The notes under the pieces: generated by a model
What the model was told of the DNA's origin: nothing
What the model saw: the letters and a program-made list of their open reading frames with translations, nothing else
The model's database searches: none
Program-made: the position numbers and the translations under genes
Part shown: positions 47,967 to 60,333 of the stretch, in pieces
How the letters are laid out: each line of letters starts with the position of its first letter
How positions within the stretch are numbered: the stretch's first letter is position 1
Origin: Nitzschia sp. pyKryTriq1
Taxonomy: Eukaryota; Bacillariophyta; Bacillariophyceae; Bacillariales; Bacillariaceae
Assembly (NCBI GenBank): GCA_956465555.1
Contig: OY101117.1
Coordinates: 682,001 to 746,000 of the forward strand
DNA: 64,000 bases
Direction of reading: 5' to 3'

Positions 47967-50900
47967 ATGTCCAAACTCCACCCGGTATATGTGGCCTTGG
48001 ACAATTTCCAGTACAGCCGGGCTATCAAGCTAGCCTCTGCGTTGCCTGATGACAATGTTCTCGGTAAAGCACTTCTGGCGCATGCGTATTACAAATCGGG
48101 CCAACGATATCTTTGTCTGGTGACTCTCCATAAGATGTTGGGTGGCCTTGCTGGTGATGGCAACTATTTTTGCGAACTGAAACGAGAGGTGGAATATTCC
48201 CTGGAAGCCGTGGAGGAACGAAAAGAACTAACATCCAAGGCACCTGAGTCTACGACGGCGGCGGCGGCGGCTTCCAAGAAAGGAAAGAACAACAAGGGAA
48301 AGAAAAAGCCGTCGAAACCCACCACTCCAGTGCAAGCGGCCAAGGAGACGGACGAATCCTTCCTTGATTTATTGGACCAACTAAATATGCAACCCACTTT
48401 ACCTGAAAACTGGGATGCTCTACCGGCATCTGCCAATGCCATCACGGACGAGGTAGGTTCCTAGAAAGCAATCAGGCGGACAAGCTGTCGTCGTCCATAT
48501 GATATCAAACCGTGGTTGCGCACAAATGAACGTGTGAATGGCTCGCTTCCCCTCACTCGTTTGTTCTTTCTCCTAGACAACACTTGGAACAATGTTGGTG
48601 GCATTGAATGGACTCAAACTGCCGCTGACTGCATACCAGCTGTACGCCTGGGCTACCACCAGTGATGAGGCGACGGATGAAATTTTACAGAAGACCTATT
48701 GTCTTGGATTGGCTGTCCTTGCAGCACCCTCCAAATGGACAGTCGAATGTCATCAACAAATGGAAGCTCACGTCTTGGCACATATTCAGACCGTGGCATT
48801 GCAGTGGGCTCGGCTTTACGTAAACCACCCAGGTGGGCTGTCGACATTCAACCCCTTGTTGGCAACAGCATGGTCAGCTCAGGCGGCTCTTTGGCAATTA
48901 CAATGGCTACCAGAGGACCCTAAACGTTCCATGATCTTACCTCGACTCGCAGAATCCATGGCGCAGAAATTGTTACAGCAGGAGGAGGAAAGCAAATCTA
49001 GATCCGCCGAGGTTCAAAGGCTGGCACTACGCACGTCACAGCAACAGTCCAAATGGGAAGATATGTTAGAAATCCTGGGAAAACAGTTGCCTGGCGAATC
49101 TGAAGACGAGGCAAACCCCGCAGCTGTTACAGACTTTGGTGTTTCCATGACGAGACAGCAAATCATGACTGAGAAGGCGCGAATTTTGTGCGAGTTGAAG
49201 CGCTATGAGGGAGCGAAAGCAGTATACGAAGAACTTCTCGCGAGAAGTCCAGATGACTGGTCGTGCTGGAAAGGCCATCTACAGTGCTGTTCGAAGTTGG
49301 AAAGTACGTCACTTACACAAGAATTGGTGGAAAACGTTCTTTCGCAACGAGCTGGTGAAAAATATCCACTACGTGGACCTCATTTGATGATGGTAGAGTT
49401 GGAGGCAGACAAACTTCGATGCAATCCATGTGAAACTTCTCTGGCAGCACTTTCATCATCCATCCAAACATACATTCAGCTGTTTTCATCCCGTACTGTG
49501 TGCGCGTTTTCGGATCTGGAAGGTTACATAGAGCTTGCCTTGTCGTCGAAAGTAGACAAAAGCAAGCAAGTCGCTGAGGACCTTTTGCGATTTGCACAGA
49601 ATTTGCGTAGCTCAAATGCCTCGGCGCAAGAAAGCGGGAGCCATAGCAACAAGGAGTGGCAATCTCGACTCCGGGCGTATATCTTTGCGGTGAAGTTGAA
49701 TCATAAAATTTTGGCCGAGTATGTCGATCTCCAAGACGAGTGGCTACCGGAATGGGCTGAGCTAGTAACAGAATGGAAATCAACACTAGCAATGAATTCG
49801 TTGATTGAAGGTGAAGAGGTGAGTTTTGGTATTGCTGTCTGAAATGCTTGAGCGTAGCAAAACATTGTGTCGCTGACTCGTTTGTTTAAACGATTGACCT
49901 GTTTGAACTACTAGTCGCAAAAGGAAGTTAAACCAGGCGATGATTTGGCGCTGCTTGCCGTGCAGCAACTCCTGTACAAGAATAATGGGGACGTCGGCTG
50001 TCAAGTTGTTTGCGCTGCCTTGCTTGAGACAGCCATTGAGCATTCACCCGACAATGGCTATCTGAAAATGTCAGCAATCTATGTCTATTTTCAATTGAAC
50101 GCCCTGTCGCGATCGTGGAACCTCTACCAGACAATGGGAGTGAAGCATATTCAGTTGGATTCGTGTACCTTCATCATACTTCCCTATTTGCTTAAAGGTG
50201 GATTGTACAACGAGGCTGTTGAGGTCTGCAATGCGGTGCTACGTTTTCAAGGAAGTACAGCTCGTGATTGCGGCGACTACGCTGGTCGTGCCATGGGAAA
50301 TGGGAAAATGGGCAAAGCAGACGAATTTCTGATATTTCAGAGACAGAAAATGAACAGAAGCCTTTCCGTTTTAGACGCCAAGGGTATGATTCTTGATTGC
50401 GCAGCAGTTCTAGCGACAGCCGTACCAAGAAACAAGCTCGACGAGGATCCAATCTTCAAGGGAGGTTTGGGTGTTCATCAGGGAATTGTGGGAGGAGACG
50501 ATGACATGACCCGTGCCACACAAATGATTGTAGAAGCTCACAATCCCAATGCGGCCCTGAGCCTTGTCTCTTGGGCAGATCACCGTGGAAGTGCTAACGA
50601 CTTCGACGGTATGGCAGACAACCGTGATCTTTCAATCCATTGTCAACAAATTCTCCTCCGCATTCCACGCTTGAGCAAGGAAGAGATTAGCCGAGATGCT
50701 CTTCGTCGTGGACATGTGCATGGTATGTTGATTCGAGCAGCACTTTGTCTCGATGCAGCCAAGGGACCCAAGAAGGGGAAAATTGTGAAATCAAGCGAGG
50801 AACTAGAAAAGAGGACAAACAGTCTACTCGATTGTGTCACTGCTGTCGCTGCTTTCATGGAGGAGCGTTCCCTACCGGATCACGCTGAGGGTACACTCTT

Positions 50901-51535
50901 GGAGGCAACGCTCGAACTTTGTCGAGCTCTAGCAGTTGTCAGCGCTGGTTTACCCTCAGTGGAAACCGATTCGCTAGAGCAGCGTGAACAAAGAGTGGGT
51001 GACCTTTTACAAACAGGAGTTTTGCCCAAACTGAAAGACGCTACAGGCTCTATCATACTTTCGGTGAAAACAGTATGTTCACTGCTACCCAACTTTACAG
51101 TTCCATTATTTGCTGTGTTTCGAATGTGTGACAATATTTGCAACATTTACGGTTGGGGAAAACGAAAACATAAAACAAAGCAATGTGCTAAAGCCATGCA
51201 GGAAGTTGCAATCGAGTTCCAAGGGCTTATCGCTAATTTGCTCTCCATTTTGGCAAGGTAAGTTTATACCGTACGATTGGTGAACCATGGGGGTAGAAGG
51301 AAATTCTCACTCACCACGACTTTCTCCTTCCAGTTTGCCTGCCGTAGAGGAAGTTACAGTGGAAAGTATTGCTGTTGAAGTAGACGACAGATACAGGAGC
51401 TTTATTGACGATGGAGTAATGGTGCAAACGCTGAATGGCTTGGCCCAAGCGCAATACAGAACGAGGCAAAGGGTCGAGCCGATTCTACAAGAAATGCACG
51501 AATACTTGGATACTTTCACCGCAAACGAAGACTAA
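47967..51535 (+). CDS. NAA25: NAA25, auxiliary subunit of N-terminal acetyltransferase B
   Basis: Four exons, 47967-48452, 48577-49818, 49915-51257 and 51334-51535, coding for 1090 residues (human NAA25 has 972). The three introns (124, 96 and 76 nt) are GT-AG, and phases match at each join. NatB acetylates N-termini of proteins starting Met-Asp, Met-Glu, Met-Asn or Met-Gln; NAA25 (Mdm20) anchors the catalytic NAA20 to the ribosome. The protein starts SKLHPVYVALDNFQYSRAIKLASALP with a TPR-like repeat, as in Mdm20. A Lys/Ala linker follows at about 100-120. The middle carries TPR units such as RQQIMTEKARILCELKRYEGAKAVYEELLARSPDDWSCW (shown as ILCELKRYEGAKAVYEEL). Exon 3 has LLAVQQLLYKN and GYLKMSAIYVYFQLNALSRSWNLYQTMGVKHIQLDS (shown as AIYVYFQLNALSRSW), the family signature. 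Start is the ATG at 47967, as the upstream frame begins with GTG. Confidence 0.9.
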
Positions 51536-51590
51536 CTGCGTGCCCTAATCGAATGCTATGATAAGACATTACTCGGGTGGCATGCGCCTC

Positions 51591-52196
51591 TCAGCTCTCT
51601 TTCCCGTTCTGCTTAGCCTCTCGCCGTAGGCCTTCAATGGAATGTTCTAGCTGGTTTCGTCGATACAGCATTTGTTGATAATCAATATTCAGCTGGTCTA
51701 ACTCGGGACCATATTGCTCTTGCTGCGCTCGCTGTCGTTGGAAATTGATTTCCTCGACCCCCTCTCGTTGATCCGACAGCGCCTTGGACCACTGGGCTTG
51801 CAGTTGCTCGAGTATCTGCGAATTATATGATTTCCAATTCTGGACAGCTTCTTCCTTTTCCGCATCCAGGATCAGGCCCCGGAGCCTTTCTGCCTCAAAG
51901 CGCGCTTTGGCCTGAGGAAGGGCGACTTCCCGCCATTCGCCCAGTGTCGACGGTCGAGAGATTTTCGGCGGCTGGTAGGATCGTTGTTCTTGTGGCTGAA
52001 ACTCGTTGTGAACCACGCGTGCTGAATACTCAGCTTTCATCATCGGCGTCCGATAGTTGATGGCAGGCATTGCTTTCAACGACCGAGGAGGAAATTGCTT
52101 CATCTCATCTTCAATCATCGCAAGAGCATACTCTTCGTAGTCCTCGTGGACAGCTTCCACATATGGCAAGGAATCTATCACAATTTCGGAGTTCAT
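51591..52196 (-). CDS. BCAS2: Splicing factor SPF27/BCAS2
   Basis: One exon, 201 residues (human BCAS2 has 225). SPF27 is a helical subunit of the Prp19/CDC5L complex that activates the spliceosome in the nucleus. The N-terminal IDSLPYVEAVHEDYEEYALAMIEDEMKQF (key residues LPYVE) matches the family's LPY motif, then NWKSYNSQILEQLQAQW and EINFQRQRAQQEQ as in BCAS2, ending in a coiled coil to EGLRREAKQNG. It converges with NAA25 at a 55-nt gap. Confidence 0.92.
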   Translation of the reverse strand: MNSEIVIDSLPYVEAVHEDYEEYALAMIEDEMKQFPPRSLKAMPAINYRTPMMKAEYSARVVHNEFQPQEQRSYQPPKISRPSTLGEWREVALPQAKARFEAERLRGLILDAEKEEAVQNWKSYNSQILEQLQAQWSKALSDQREGVEEINFQRQRAQQEQYGPELDQLNIDYQQMLYRRNQLEHSIEGLRREAKQNGKES

Positions 52197-52431
52197 TCTC
52201 TCTTCGTTTGTGAGTTGTGAGGCGGGTGGGGGGTGGGCTGAGCTGAGCTGAGCGGTTGTGGTGCTGATAGACTTGGTCTACTAACTTCAGTGGGGGGGGG
52301 GGGGTGCATTACGAAGTAGCAGTCTATTCAAGTCTATTATTCAAAACGCATACTTTCGGCTAGCAGCATACAAGTACCAAGTTACGTGGAGGGACGAGGT
52401 CACTGGGCACCTGGCTGGGGTGCAGGTTACA

Positions 52432-53001
52432 GGGACCTTCGGGAATTCGCTAAAAATGGCGAACTCGTTCGACCTCCGACCGTGTCCTTTCTCCCCGAAC
52501 CGACGACTCATTGGAGCTTTTCCTCCGCTTTGCGGCTTCCGCTGCCGCCTGTTGTTTCAGACCCTTGATTTTAGTAGTAGCTGCTACTAGAGTAGTAGTG
52601 GCAGTTAGTACTGGTGCTGTAGTAGTAGCACTGGCAGTGGTGTTAGCAGTGCTACTACCGGTAGTACTTTACCGGCGGTCCTACTACTCGTACCTTGACG
52701 GTCATCGTCGTGCGGAAGTTCAACTGCGGTTAACCGCGGTTAACCGCGCGGTTAACCACGGTTAAACTTTGTTGAACTTTTAGCGATGCGCTGGTACGTT
52801 GAAAAATTGATACAATACCAAAACGCTTCTTTTAAAGCGCATTATATCAATAAGTTGAACTCGTTCGACCGCGGCTGACCCTTTCTCCGTGAAGACCCGA
52901 AACATGTCAGGAAAAGCTCCAATGAGTCGTCGGTTCGGGGAGAAAGGACATGGTCGGAGGTCGAACGAGTTCGCCATTTTTAGCGAATTCCCGAAGGTCC
53001 C
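52432..53001. repeat. Fold-back element: 93-bp inverted arms
   Basis: Arms 52432-52524 and 52909-53001 are inverted copies of each other with one mismatch in 93 bp, around a 384-bp spacer. A further, less exact copy of one arm end lies at about 52854-52890 in direct orientation to the left arm. The arm reads MANSFDLRPCPFSPNRRLIGAF in one frame, which may be chance. The structure could be a fold-back transposon, a small non-autonomous element, or a local inverted duplication. No target-site duplication is obvious. Confidence 0.85.
52716..52779. repeat. Nested GGTTAACC palindrome
   Basis: About 64 nt in the spacer of the fold-back repeat. It begins AAGTTCAAC, ends GTTGAACTT, and holds four GGTTAACC or CGGTTAA units. 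As it is nearly self-complementary it can form a hairpin on its own. Confidence 0.85.
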
Positions 53002-53872
53002 AGTATGTTTGTGGATGGAGATGGAATACTGGAAATGGGGGTGCTGCGGATGGGGGACGGAAAGCAGGGGAGGTTGGTATGGGGTGGAATAAATACCGGT
53101 AGGAGCATAGGGGGGCTCTAAGTACGTCACTTTAGGGGATAATATTTATATTGGTACTCGTACAGTACAGACAGTACATACAGTACTGCTGTGCAGCAAG
53201 CGACCAACCGACGGGTTGAAGGCAAGGGGTCTTGTCAACTCTGCAAGAATAAGAGGGGGAACAGGTGAAATTGAGAGAAGTACATTCCATGGCAAGAAGT
53301 CACAAAAAGACTGCCTCTTTGCGAAAGACACAGCAAGAACCATCGAAGATACCTATGCTAAGGCAAATTCGATGTGCAGAGGAGTGTTTGTTTGGGTCAT
53401 AACCTGTCATTAGACTCTCAATTCTAATCTAAAGCAAGTTGAATTGTTGAGATGAAAAAGAGTGAGCTAGTTTAGTTTGTTGAATGATTTTCCTTTTGGT
53501 GAGAGGTGAGAAGTTTCTTGGTCGTGAAAGTGAAAGCTCGTGTGAGTCGATTTGAGTCACGTGTGATTCGATCGATGATGATTCGTTCGACAACCACTAC
53601 GAGTATGGTATAATGTTGAAGTATTATGTACTGTACATACCGGTATGTAGACTAGCTGGCTATGCGAATAGAAATCTTCCTCTTAGTTGGCGTGGAGTGG
53701 TATACGAGTACTGGAACGGTACAGGACATGCAGGAGGGATGCAACAATATTGCACCTTTTTCTATTATACGTTAGGATAAACGTGGACGATCCTTCATCT
53801 TTGAAAACTAGTACATCAAGAAGTGACAGGAAATGCCCCATCGTTAATTGGTATCTGGTGCCCTAGCCCGTA

Positions 53873-54934
53873 TCATCTCGAGACACCGGCAGTGCTGCCT
53901 TCTTGCAGGCCTACCTCGATTTCCTCACCCTTGGTGGCTGGAACTCGATCTCCCATTTCTTCGTCGAAGGAGCTTGAGACTTGAGTGTTTTTTCCCTCGG
54001 GTTCAGCACTACCTCCTTCGCTTTCTTTCGTCACAGATTCGTCTCCTGGTGGAGGTTTTCGGCATAGCTTGTACTTCCGCCAGTGCAGAAACAGACTGAA
54101 GAACAGCCAAACCCAAAATGACACCATTTGGAGGAGAGTTCTAGTATCGCTGTACCCAAAGGGCTTGAAGATGGTCATCGGTAGACGATCAACACTCCAG
54201 AATTCATCGTCAAGTTGCCAGACAATGGGAGTATAGCCGTACACCATTTCAAATTTGTAGACCCCGCCAGAAAAGAGTCCCGTCGACAAAATCAGAAGAA
54301 GACCCACTGTGAAAACAGTCAATTTCACGGTATTCTTCATTCGATGGTTTGCTATGTAGATACCGGCACAAATAGCTCCACCGATACCGCATCCAACAAC
54401 TGCACTGAGGGGAATAGCTTTGATGCCCTCACCCGTCAGAAAGAAGGGAATGAGAAAGACTCCACATTCCGCAACTTCTCTCCAGATGTTCCAAGCCACG
54501 TTGAAACGAATTGATCGCCTTGTCAATCCATGAGAGGCCTCTTCCGCTTCCTCACTTTCACTTTTACCGCTCAACACGTGGCTCTTGCTGTAGTAGAGGC
54601 CAAAGAACTTGGGCATTTTCAGAGACAGCCCGAGGATGCAGATGGCAGCCACTATTTTGGAAACTCCCTCGATGATTATAGCTGTCTTATCATTGAAGTC
54701 TCGAGATAAGACGGCCAGTGGAATAGCGATCGCAGCACACAGAACCAGGGCAAACGCGGCGGCTGCCAGAGCGGAAACAGTGACGGCGCGCAGAGCCTCT
54801 TGCTTCGTCATGTCGGCATTGTTGTCCCAGTTACTTCGTAAAATAACTGTGCGATATTCTCCAATAATAATTCCTCCCTCCAGTACTTCCCTGGCGAAGA
54901 TGGTGACTACAGCAAAATTCAGAAGATCTGACAT
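53873..54934 (-). CDS. FTR1: FTR1-family high-affinity iron permease
   Basis: One exon, 353 residues. Seven hydrophobic segments. The first holds REVLE at residues 15-19, matching the REXLE iron-binding motif of yeast Ftr1, and a second copy REVAE is at residues 152-156, the two helices known to line the Fe(III) path. The C-terminal 70 residues are cytosolic, Glu/Ser-rich. Ftr1 works beside a multicopper ferroxidase at the plasma membrane; no such gene is within this window. The ATG at 54934 is first in frame. Diatoms use related permeases under iron limitation, so induction by low iron is expected but not visible here. Confidence 0.91.
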   Translation of the reverse strand: MSDLLNFAVVTIFAREVLEGGIIIGEYRTVILRSNWDNNADMTKQEALRAVTVSALAAAAFALVLCAAIAIPLAVLSRDFNDKTAIIIEGVSKIVAAICILGLSLKMPKFFGLYYSKSHVLSGKSESEEAEEASHGLTRRSIRFNVAWNIWREVAECGVFLIPFFLTGEGIKAIPLSAVVGCGIGGAICAGIYIANHRMKNTVKLTVFTVGLLLILSTGLFSGGVYKFEMVYGYTPIVWQLDDEFWSVDRLPMTIFKPFGYSDTRTLLQMVSFWVWLFFSLFLHWRKYKLCRKPPPGDESVTKESEGGSAEPEGKNTQVSSSFDEEMGDRVPATKGEEIEVGLQEGSTAGVSR

Positions 54935-57302
54935 TGTAGCCTAAAATCCAAAGCCGCCCCCGATGGCCGGCAGAATGACAAGGATGCGATCGAAATTGCG
55001 AGCTGCAAGTCCGAGTTTCACGCGATGGTTGCTCCGAATGGACGAAGAGTGTTGTTGGCGGCGGAATGTTGGTGTGGGTTTTAATCTTCTAGAACTTTGT
55101 GACTGAAGTACTCGTCAGCAACTTGCTTGGCATGTGGTTGTATTATGTTGACAATACTACTGTAGACAGAGATAGACCCGAGAACTGGTTTGATGTTTGA
55201 GGATTGAGGATGGATGCGTGCCCTATTATTACCTTTCTGGATTTTGGAAGCCGGAAAATAAAAGGAGATGACTACTACAACCCGGTACTGTACCAGTAAC
55301 GTACTAATAAGTACATAGCCGTAACCGTTTTGGTTACTGTAGTGGACATACTGGGGGTACGAACCTGGTTGCGCGGCACCTGTGCTTGTACTGTACTACC
55401 TGGTATCGTCACGGTACCTGGTACTGTACGGTCTTCTACTCGTATTTTCAATTATTTGGCACGATTTCCCTTTGCCAGCCGCTGTTGGACCGCCATACGA
55501 GTATACTCGTAATAGTGTAAGTAAAATAACGAGAGCGCCTGGAAGGCCACGTGCCTACTTATCGAGATGGCGCGTGGAGGAAACTACAGTAAGACGTTCT
55601 AATCGAAGTTCGCGTGCTTTTCCGCGATAATCATCATTTTTAAGGCCCTTTCCGGACTACTTTTTGAAACATCAAAGTTCGGAGTTTCCGACTGACGGGG
55701 GTACAAAGTAATCAGGGCAGAAGTTTCAACCAATCATTTCTTCATATCATGTCTTAACAGTGTCTTAACGTACTTAAGGACTGTCTCGCAAACACACCGC
55801 GCCAAAATCCCAAGTGCAATACACACGGTCTACGACTCGTACGACCATAGTCTGCCCGTCGTCGGTAGATAATGTCCTGAAGGATCTTCCACGCTAGTGC
55901 GCGCCGTGCATGCGCAGACGCCCTAGCCACGACCAGTCGATGACGTGGTCGGCCCGAAATGACTCGGGTGCGTGTGAGACGCGCAACGCACTACTGGCCC
56001 CCGTCCGTTGCAAAGACTCAACAGAAACTACAAGTCTAAGAACTAGACTACAACTGCCAAACAGGCACCGAAAATAGCTCATCACATAAAATGAGATTCA
56101 CACCACATGAAATAGATTCATCTGGTCAACCATGTGAAAGTCATGCAAGACTAATATTTCGCCAAGTCAGCGCAATATCTTTTCTCAACAATTGATTTTG
56201 AAACAAGTAGTTCCAAAATAACAATTCATTTCTAGCTCACAATTTTTACTTTCAATCATTCTGTCGACTACCTCGTGCATAGGGCACTGTAAATTTACAC
56301 CCACATCAAGTGCATTAGCAACATGAAAGTAAACACCCCCAACCCCAACCAAAAAGCACGCATCGTGCCACCTATTCCCACAACAAAAAAGACAGAAAGG
56401 CCACTGGCCACTGTGCTCGTTTCTCAGAAGCCTTGGAGAGTTTGAATCGGGAAGATTGGCCGTTATCGGTAACGGAAGAGCAGACGAACTGTAGCTAACA
56501 TCGACACTGCACAACACGCGGGCTGAGGAAGTGGTCCCACTAGTCAAAGCGTCAGCTGACAACGTACAGACTACGGAGATTTCAACAGGGAAAGGCCCTA
56601 AAAGGCCATTCTTCGTCGAAGAATCAACATCGGTCGGAGTACCATTGCGAGCGTGCGCACCCCGCCGTCGGGCCAAATTTGAATGTGCCACATACTGTAC
56701 CGGTACACCCAGCCATATGTACTCGTACATACATGAGGTCCCGCCGCCGGCGGGCATGATGAGCGGATGTTCCTGAAGGAGAAACGTTAAGTAGTTCCGC
56801 GGTACCTGGTACTGCACTGCACTGCACTGCACAGCACTGCAACAGTGAAGCGGAGTCCGTGTAGGCATCAATTTCGTGTATGTTGATAAAAGTCAGCTGG
56901 TTTTAGGAGGTAAGTATTATGCCTTGTAGGACAAAAGACTGGCAAATTGCCGAAAAGCAATCGGGAACATTTTCGATTCTCTCTTCTGTCGTCGCTTCTT
57001 CCAGAACAATGATGTGAAGTTCCAAAACGCCGAGCATGCATGATGATGATGATTCGAACCTTCGATACTTTCGTCGGAGCCCAATGCCCTTCCAACTTCC
57101 AACTTCCAACGGCAGAGAGCAGTGAAGTCTCACTGGTACAAGTACCGGTACGAGAGAAGAGAGAACAACAACTTCCTGGAAGAATCAATCTCGAGTCGAC
57201 CATCAGCTCACAAAACAATACCAATACTGGTGTTCTCATCAGAGGCTTCTCGTGGTAGCTCATTATAATCGTCCTTTCTGTCTACTTGCTAACTTCTGCA
57301 TC
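54935..57302. other. Intergenic with LTR-like block
   Basis: The left end is the promoter of the iron permease. GTACC and CAGTACTG palindromes occur near 55290-55440. The LTR-like block B lies at 55815-56205. A minus-strand frame at 56185-56871 starting in it has no family match. Short TGCA/CACTGCACTGCA repeats occur near 56810-56835. No gene is supported. Confidence 0.5.
55815..56205 (+). repeat. LTR-like block, copy B
   Basis: A 391-bp block bounded by TG and CA, inverted relative to the block at 20573-20964 and nearly identical to it apart from a few scattered differences. No integrase or other pol sequence is visible beside it, so it would be a solo LTR or the end of an otherwise lost element. 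A target-site duplication was not resolved. The high similarity suggests recent spread. Confidence 0.7.
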
Positions 57303-57806
57303 ATGACAGCCTTTTATGCCAGCCAGGAAACGTCTTCCGAGGAGGGGAAGAATACTAGTCATGGCAAAGTGGTGGTACAACAGGAAGTTGTGTCCACACT
57401 ACATGATGGATCGGGCTCCGAAGAGTCCGTCTCCTTGCCTAAATCTGCAGATTTGCCAACAATTCTGAGCAATTGGAATGCCAAAGAGTCAATAATTAAT
57501 CCTACCCCTCGCGGTAGCGGGCAAAGCACCCCTACTATCATTTCCGAAGACGACGAAGCCGAAACTGCTCCAGTGGGATTGAAGCCGCTCGTGAGATCTT
57601 CGGCCATTCGAATGAGCTCCATGTTGGTCAAGCCACGTGTCGTTTCTGCTGTCAGCAGCAAAGCCATATTCAAAGAAGCCTACACTGGCAGCAAGAAAAA
57701 GGTGCAGCAACCGAAGACAAATATCGGCTTTCCGCTTCCTGTGCCGCCAAGACTCCCGTCGGTAGGCGCAGGCAAGGTGATTGTCAATAAAAGCAGCAAG
57801 AGATGA
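57303..57806 (+). CDS. Hypothetical Ser-rich protein
   Basis: One exon, 167 residues from the ATG at 57303. It is rich in Ser, Val, Lys and Pro with no signal peptide, membrane segment or known domain. The C-terminal 60 residues are basic (KPRVVSAVSSKAIF, TGSKKKVQQPK). The frame opens at 57252 without an ATG. It could be a real small disordered protein. Confidence is moderate because no relative is recognised. Confidence 0.5.
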   Translation: MTAFYASQETSSEEGKNTSHGKVVVQQEVVSTLHDGSGSEESVSLPKSADLPTILSNWNAKESIINPTPRGSGQSTPTIISEDDEAETAPVGLKPLVRSSAIRMSSMLVKPRVVSAVSSKAIFKEAYTGSKKKVQQPKTNIGFPLPVPPRLPSVGAGKVIVNKSSKR

Positions 57807-58469
57807 AGCTACGCCGATTCCTCCGCAAGGTGGCGCTGGGGTCATCATACTGCGATTGAGCACTCCAGCAATTGTCTTTCATTGCTATTGTTGTCTGCAT
57901 TCACCCCCAGAAAGGGAACGGACGGTGTGTCTCGCCCGCGTTGTCCAAGTCGCAACTGATCGGCTTCTGGGTGAAAAGGCAGTTGCGATGACGAAAACGA
58001 TCACGCAAGGGCCAGCCACCACCGATGATTTCATGTATGTGCGCACTTCTAGCCACATATTCTAAGCGCTTACGAACGACGAGAGCTAGAGTGCTGCAAC
58101 TCGATACTCGATGCGGGTATAAACAAGTACAAAGATCTTCTCGAAAGATAATCCAATATAAAATCAATGTTGAAACGAGTATACTGCTACGGCTACTTTT
58201 GCTTTGCTAATGCGAGGTTATATTATTATTATGAGGCACTATGATACAGCAAGTTGCAGAAAATGAGACATGAACGAATCATCATCCAATTGTCTGATGT
58301 TTAGTAGGCGTTCTTGGAATCACAACACAGTATTAGTTTCAATATGTGGCTGTAGTGCTGTACTTGTACAGGGCACCGCACATGGCTGTCTACTCGCAGA
58401 GAATCGATATCATGCTCCTCTAACTAGAGTAGTCTCCCGTTGCATTGCGCTTGCTTCGAGATTGATTTT
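57807..58469. other. Convergent intergenic region
   Basis: A gap between the stops of the hypothetical protein and CNOT9. No gene seen; AT-rich at 58150-58300. Confidence 0.5.
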
Positions 58470-59498
58470 TTATAAACCCTCGCCCCCAACCAGCAGGGGA
58501 TTGGAGCCTGAGGCACCCCCTGGTGGAGCCTCTTCGGATCCAACACTTCCCAACAGCTGCGACAGCCACTTTTGAACTGTGGGGTCGTTATGAAGATGTG
58601 GACCAAAGGTATTGTCTCGTAGTGAGTTTGGCAAGCAGGTCTTCAAGGCTTCGCGCGCTCGGGGATGGTCCGCCAATCGAAGGTAACATCGGACAACATG
58701 CTTCAACAGACGAACGGATGGATGTACCTGGAGTAATTGCACCATATTGGCCAGCACTGTACTGACCGCATAGAACCTTTCGGCGGTGGCACAGACATAG
58801 TTCAAGCCGGTTTCTTCTAGTAAGATCTTTTGTACGATAAATGTGGCGACTGTCTTGGACAGTTCGGAACCAGTCTCCATGATACGGAGGCAAAGAGGAA
58901 TGATTTCAGTGCTCAACAAAAACGAAATAACTTCCGTGTCGTCCACCTTGACCAGGGCTCCAATCACTCCAAGACTTGTCAAGCGCAAGTATTCGAAAGG
59001 TCGCGATTTCGATTGTGTGTTTAGAAAAGGGTACAAGTATAGTGGGATCTGTGCCGCCAAAAAGGGTTGTCGAGTATCTGCATGACTCGCCACACACTGT
59101 AGCAAGGCCAGCGCATTGCACACTCGGTTGCTTGCATGGGCCGTAAGTGTTGGCGGTGTCAACAAGGGGTAGATCGACACAATTTCCTGCAATAACGCGG
59201 CCACTGTCCCCGTGGAATGCCATAAAATCGGCGCCAGATCTGCAAAGGATTCTCGCTTCTTGGAGAGCTCCAGCAAAACGACTTCTCTCTATGAAACAAA
59301 AGCAGGTGTGAGACCTGGTGGGGCGTGGAGGTTTGTGATGAATCATCAATTCCAAGCATTTCGACATACCTGTTCCGAGTTGGTCAACTGCATCACCAAT
59401 GGAAGAAGCTCTTCCATTCCACCGCCGGCGGCAGAGGTCGGGAGGGCAGCGCCTCCGGCGCCGGAATGGGTGGAACTTGCTGATGCGGTGGATGCCAT
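58470..59498 (-). CDS. CNOT9: CCR4-NOT subunit CNOT9 (RCD1/Caf40)
   Basis: Two exons on the complement, 59370-59498 and 58470-59288, coding for 315 residues (human CNOT9 has 299). The 81-nt intron opens GTATGT and ends CATAG, phase 0. CNOT9 is an armadillo-repeat scaffold of the CCR4-NOT deadenylase that binds GW182 and other peptides for mRNA decay. From residue 44 the match is continuous: [20 protein letters not shown], then [40 protein letters not shown] (shown as [13 protein letters not shown] and [12 protein letters not shown]), [19 protein letters not shown] and [23 protein letters not shown]. The first 30 residues are Ser/Gly/Ala-rich. Start at 59498 is chosen because the upstream frame is low-complexity. 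Confidence 0.96.
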
Positions 59499-60333
59499 TA
59501 TTTTAGAATATGAACAATGTGTAACTGAATAATACCTTGATGTGGAGTTGCGGCAGTGAGATAGGAGGAGGGAGTACGGTGGGCGCCATTGTCCATGCAT
59601 TCATTCATCGCATGCCTCTCATGCATCATGCATCTATTGCGATCGTCGTGGCGGCTTTCTCTACTCGATTAGTACTGTACCGGTAGTACTGTACGATACT
59701 GTCGCTCTACTGCATTACTACGTAGCTACCAGTAGAGAGAGCTGTACTACTACAGTACCGGTACAGTGCTACTACAGCAATGTATCCTGTACGTACATAC
59801 GGTACCGGTACCGAACGCACGGGGGCAGACACCCCTCTGCTGTCCCTCTCTACCAGGTACCGTACTACGAATAGTGTGTATCCATACCGGTACCAGGTAC
59901 GGTACGTACGTGTAGTAACACTGGGTTTTACAGGTAGGAGGTAAGAGTGAGTCTATCTAGTCATCCCCTCAATCCCAAGCAAGGGTGAAAGTGGTCGTTC
60001 GAATTATGTACTCGTTTCTCGTATTTCTTTCCGTCTTACTTCGTCTCCAGGTACTCGTAGAGTACTACCTCAATACCTGACTATTACCTGTGGTCTTTCT
60101 CTTCCATCTCGACGACTCCTCACAATAGATCCCTCGACATTATTGCCAACTATTCGCGTACGGCTCAAGCAAGTCAGCATCCTCTAGTCTCTACTAGTTC
60201 CATAGGAAGAACGTGAGAAGTGAGAAGATCGACCCAACCGTACCCTACTGGTACGCCTGAAAGATCACCTCCCGCCCGATCCATTTTTGCGATCATAATA
60301 TTATCTAACTACTCCTACCGGTAGTTGTGAAAC
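59499..60333. other. Divergent intergenic, densest palindrome cluster
   Basis: Between CNOT9 and the ABCC gene. At about 59680-59910 some fifteen GTACC, ACCGGT and CAGTACTG palindromes stand close together. The rest is ordinary and should hold both promoters. Confidence 0.6.

Larger units (their letters stand above)
52197..53872. other. Intergenic, repeat-rich
   Basis: Promoter of SPF27 at the left. A run of 13 G lies at 52292-52304. The fold-back repeat of 52432-53001 and its inner palindrome (separate entries) are the main structures. The right 800 nt show nothing but the 3' flank of the iron permease. Confidence 0.6.

Noticed and set aside
52889-53130. Gene coded by the fold-back arms
   Set aside because: The shared peptide occurs in both arms only because they are inverted copies; no start, family or splice signal supports a gene.
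56185-56871. 228-codon minus-strand frame near LTR-like block B
   Set aside because: No family signal; it begins in CA/TG-rich repeat DNA and includes palindromic intergenic sequence.
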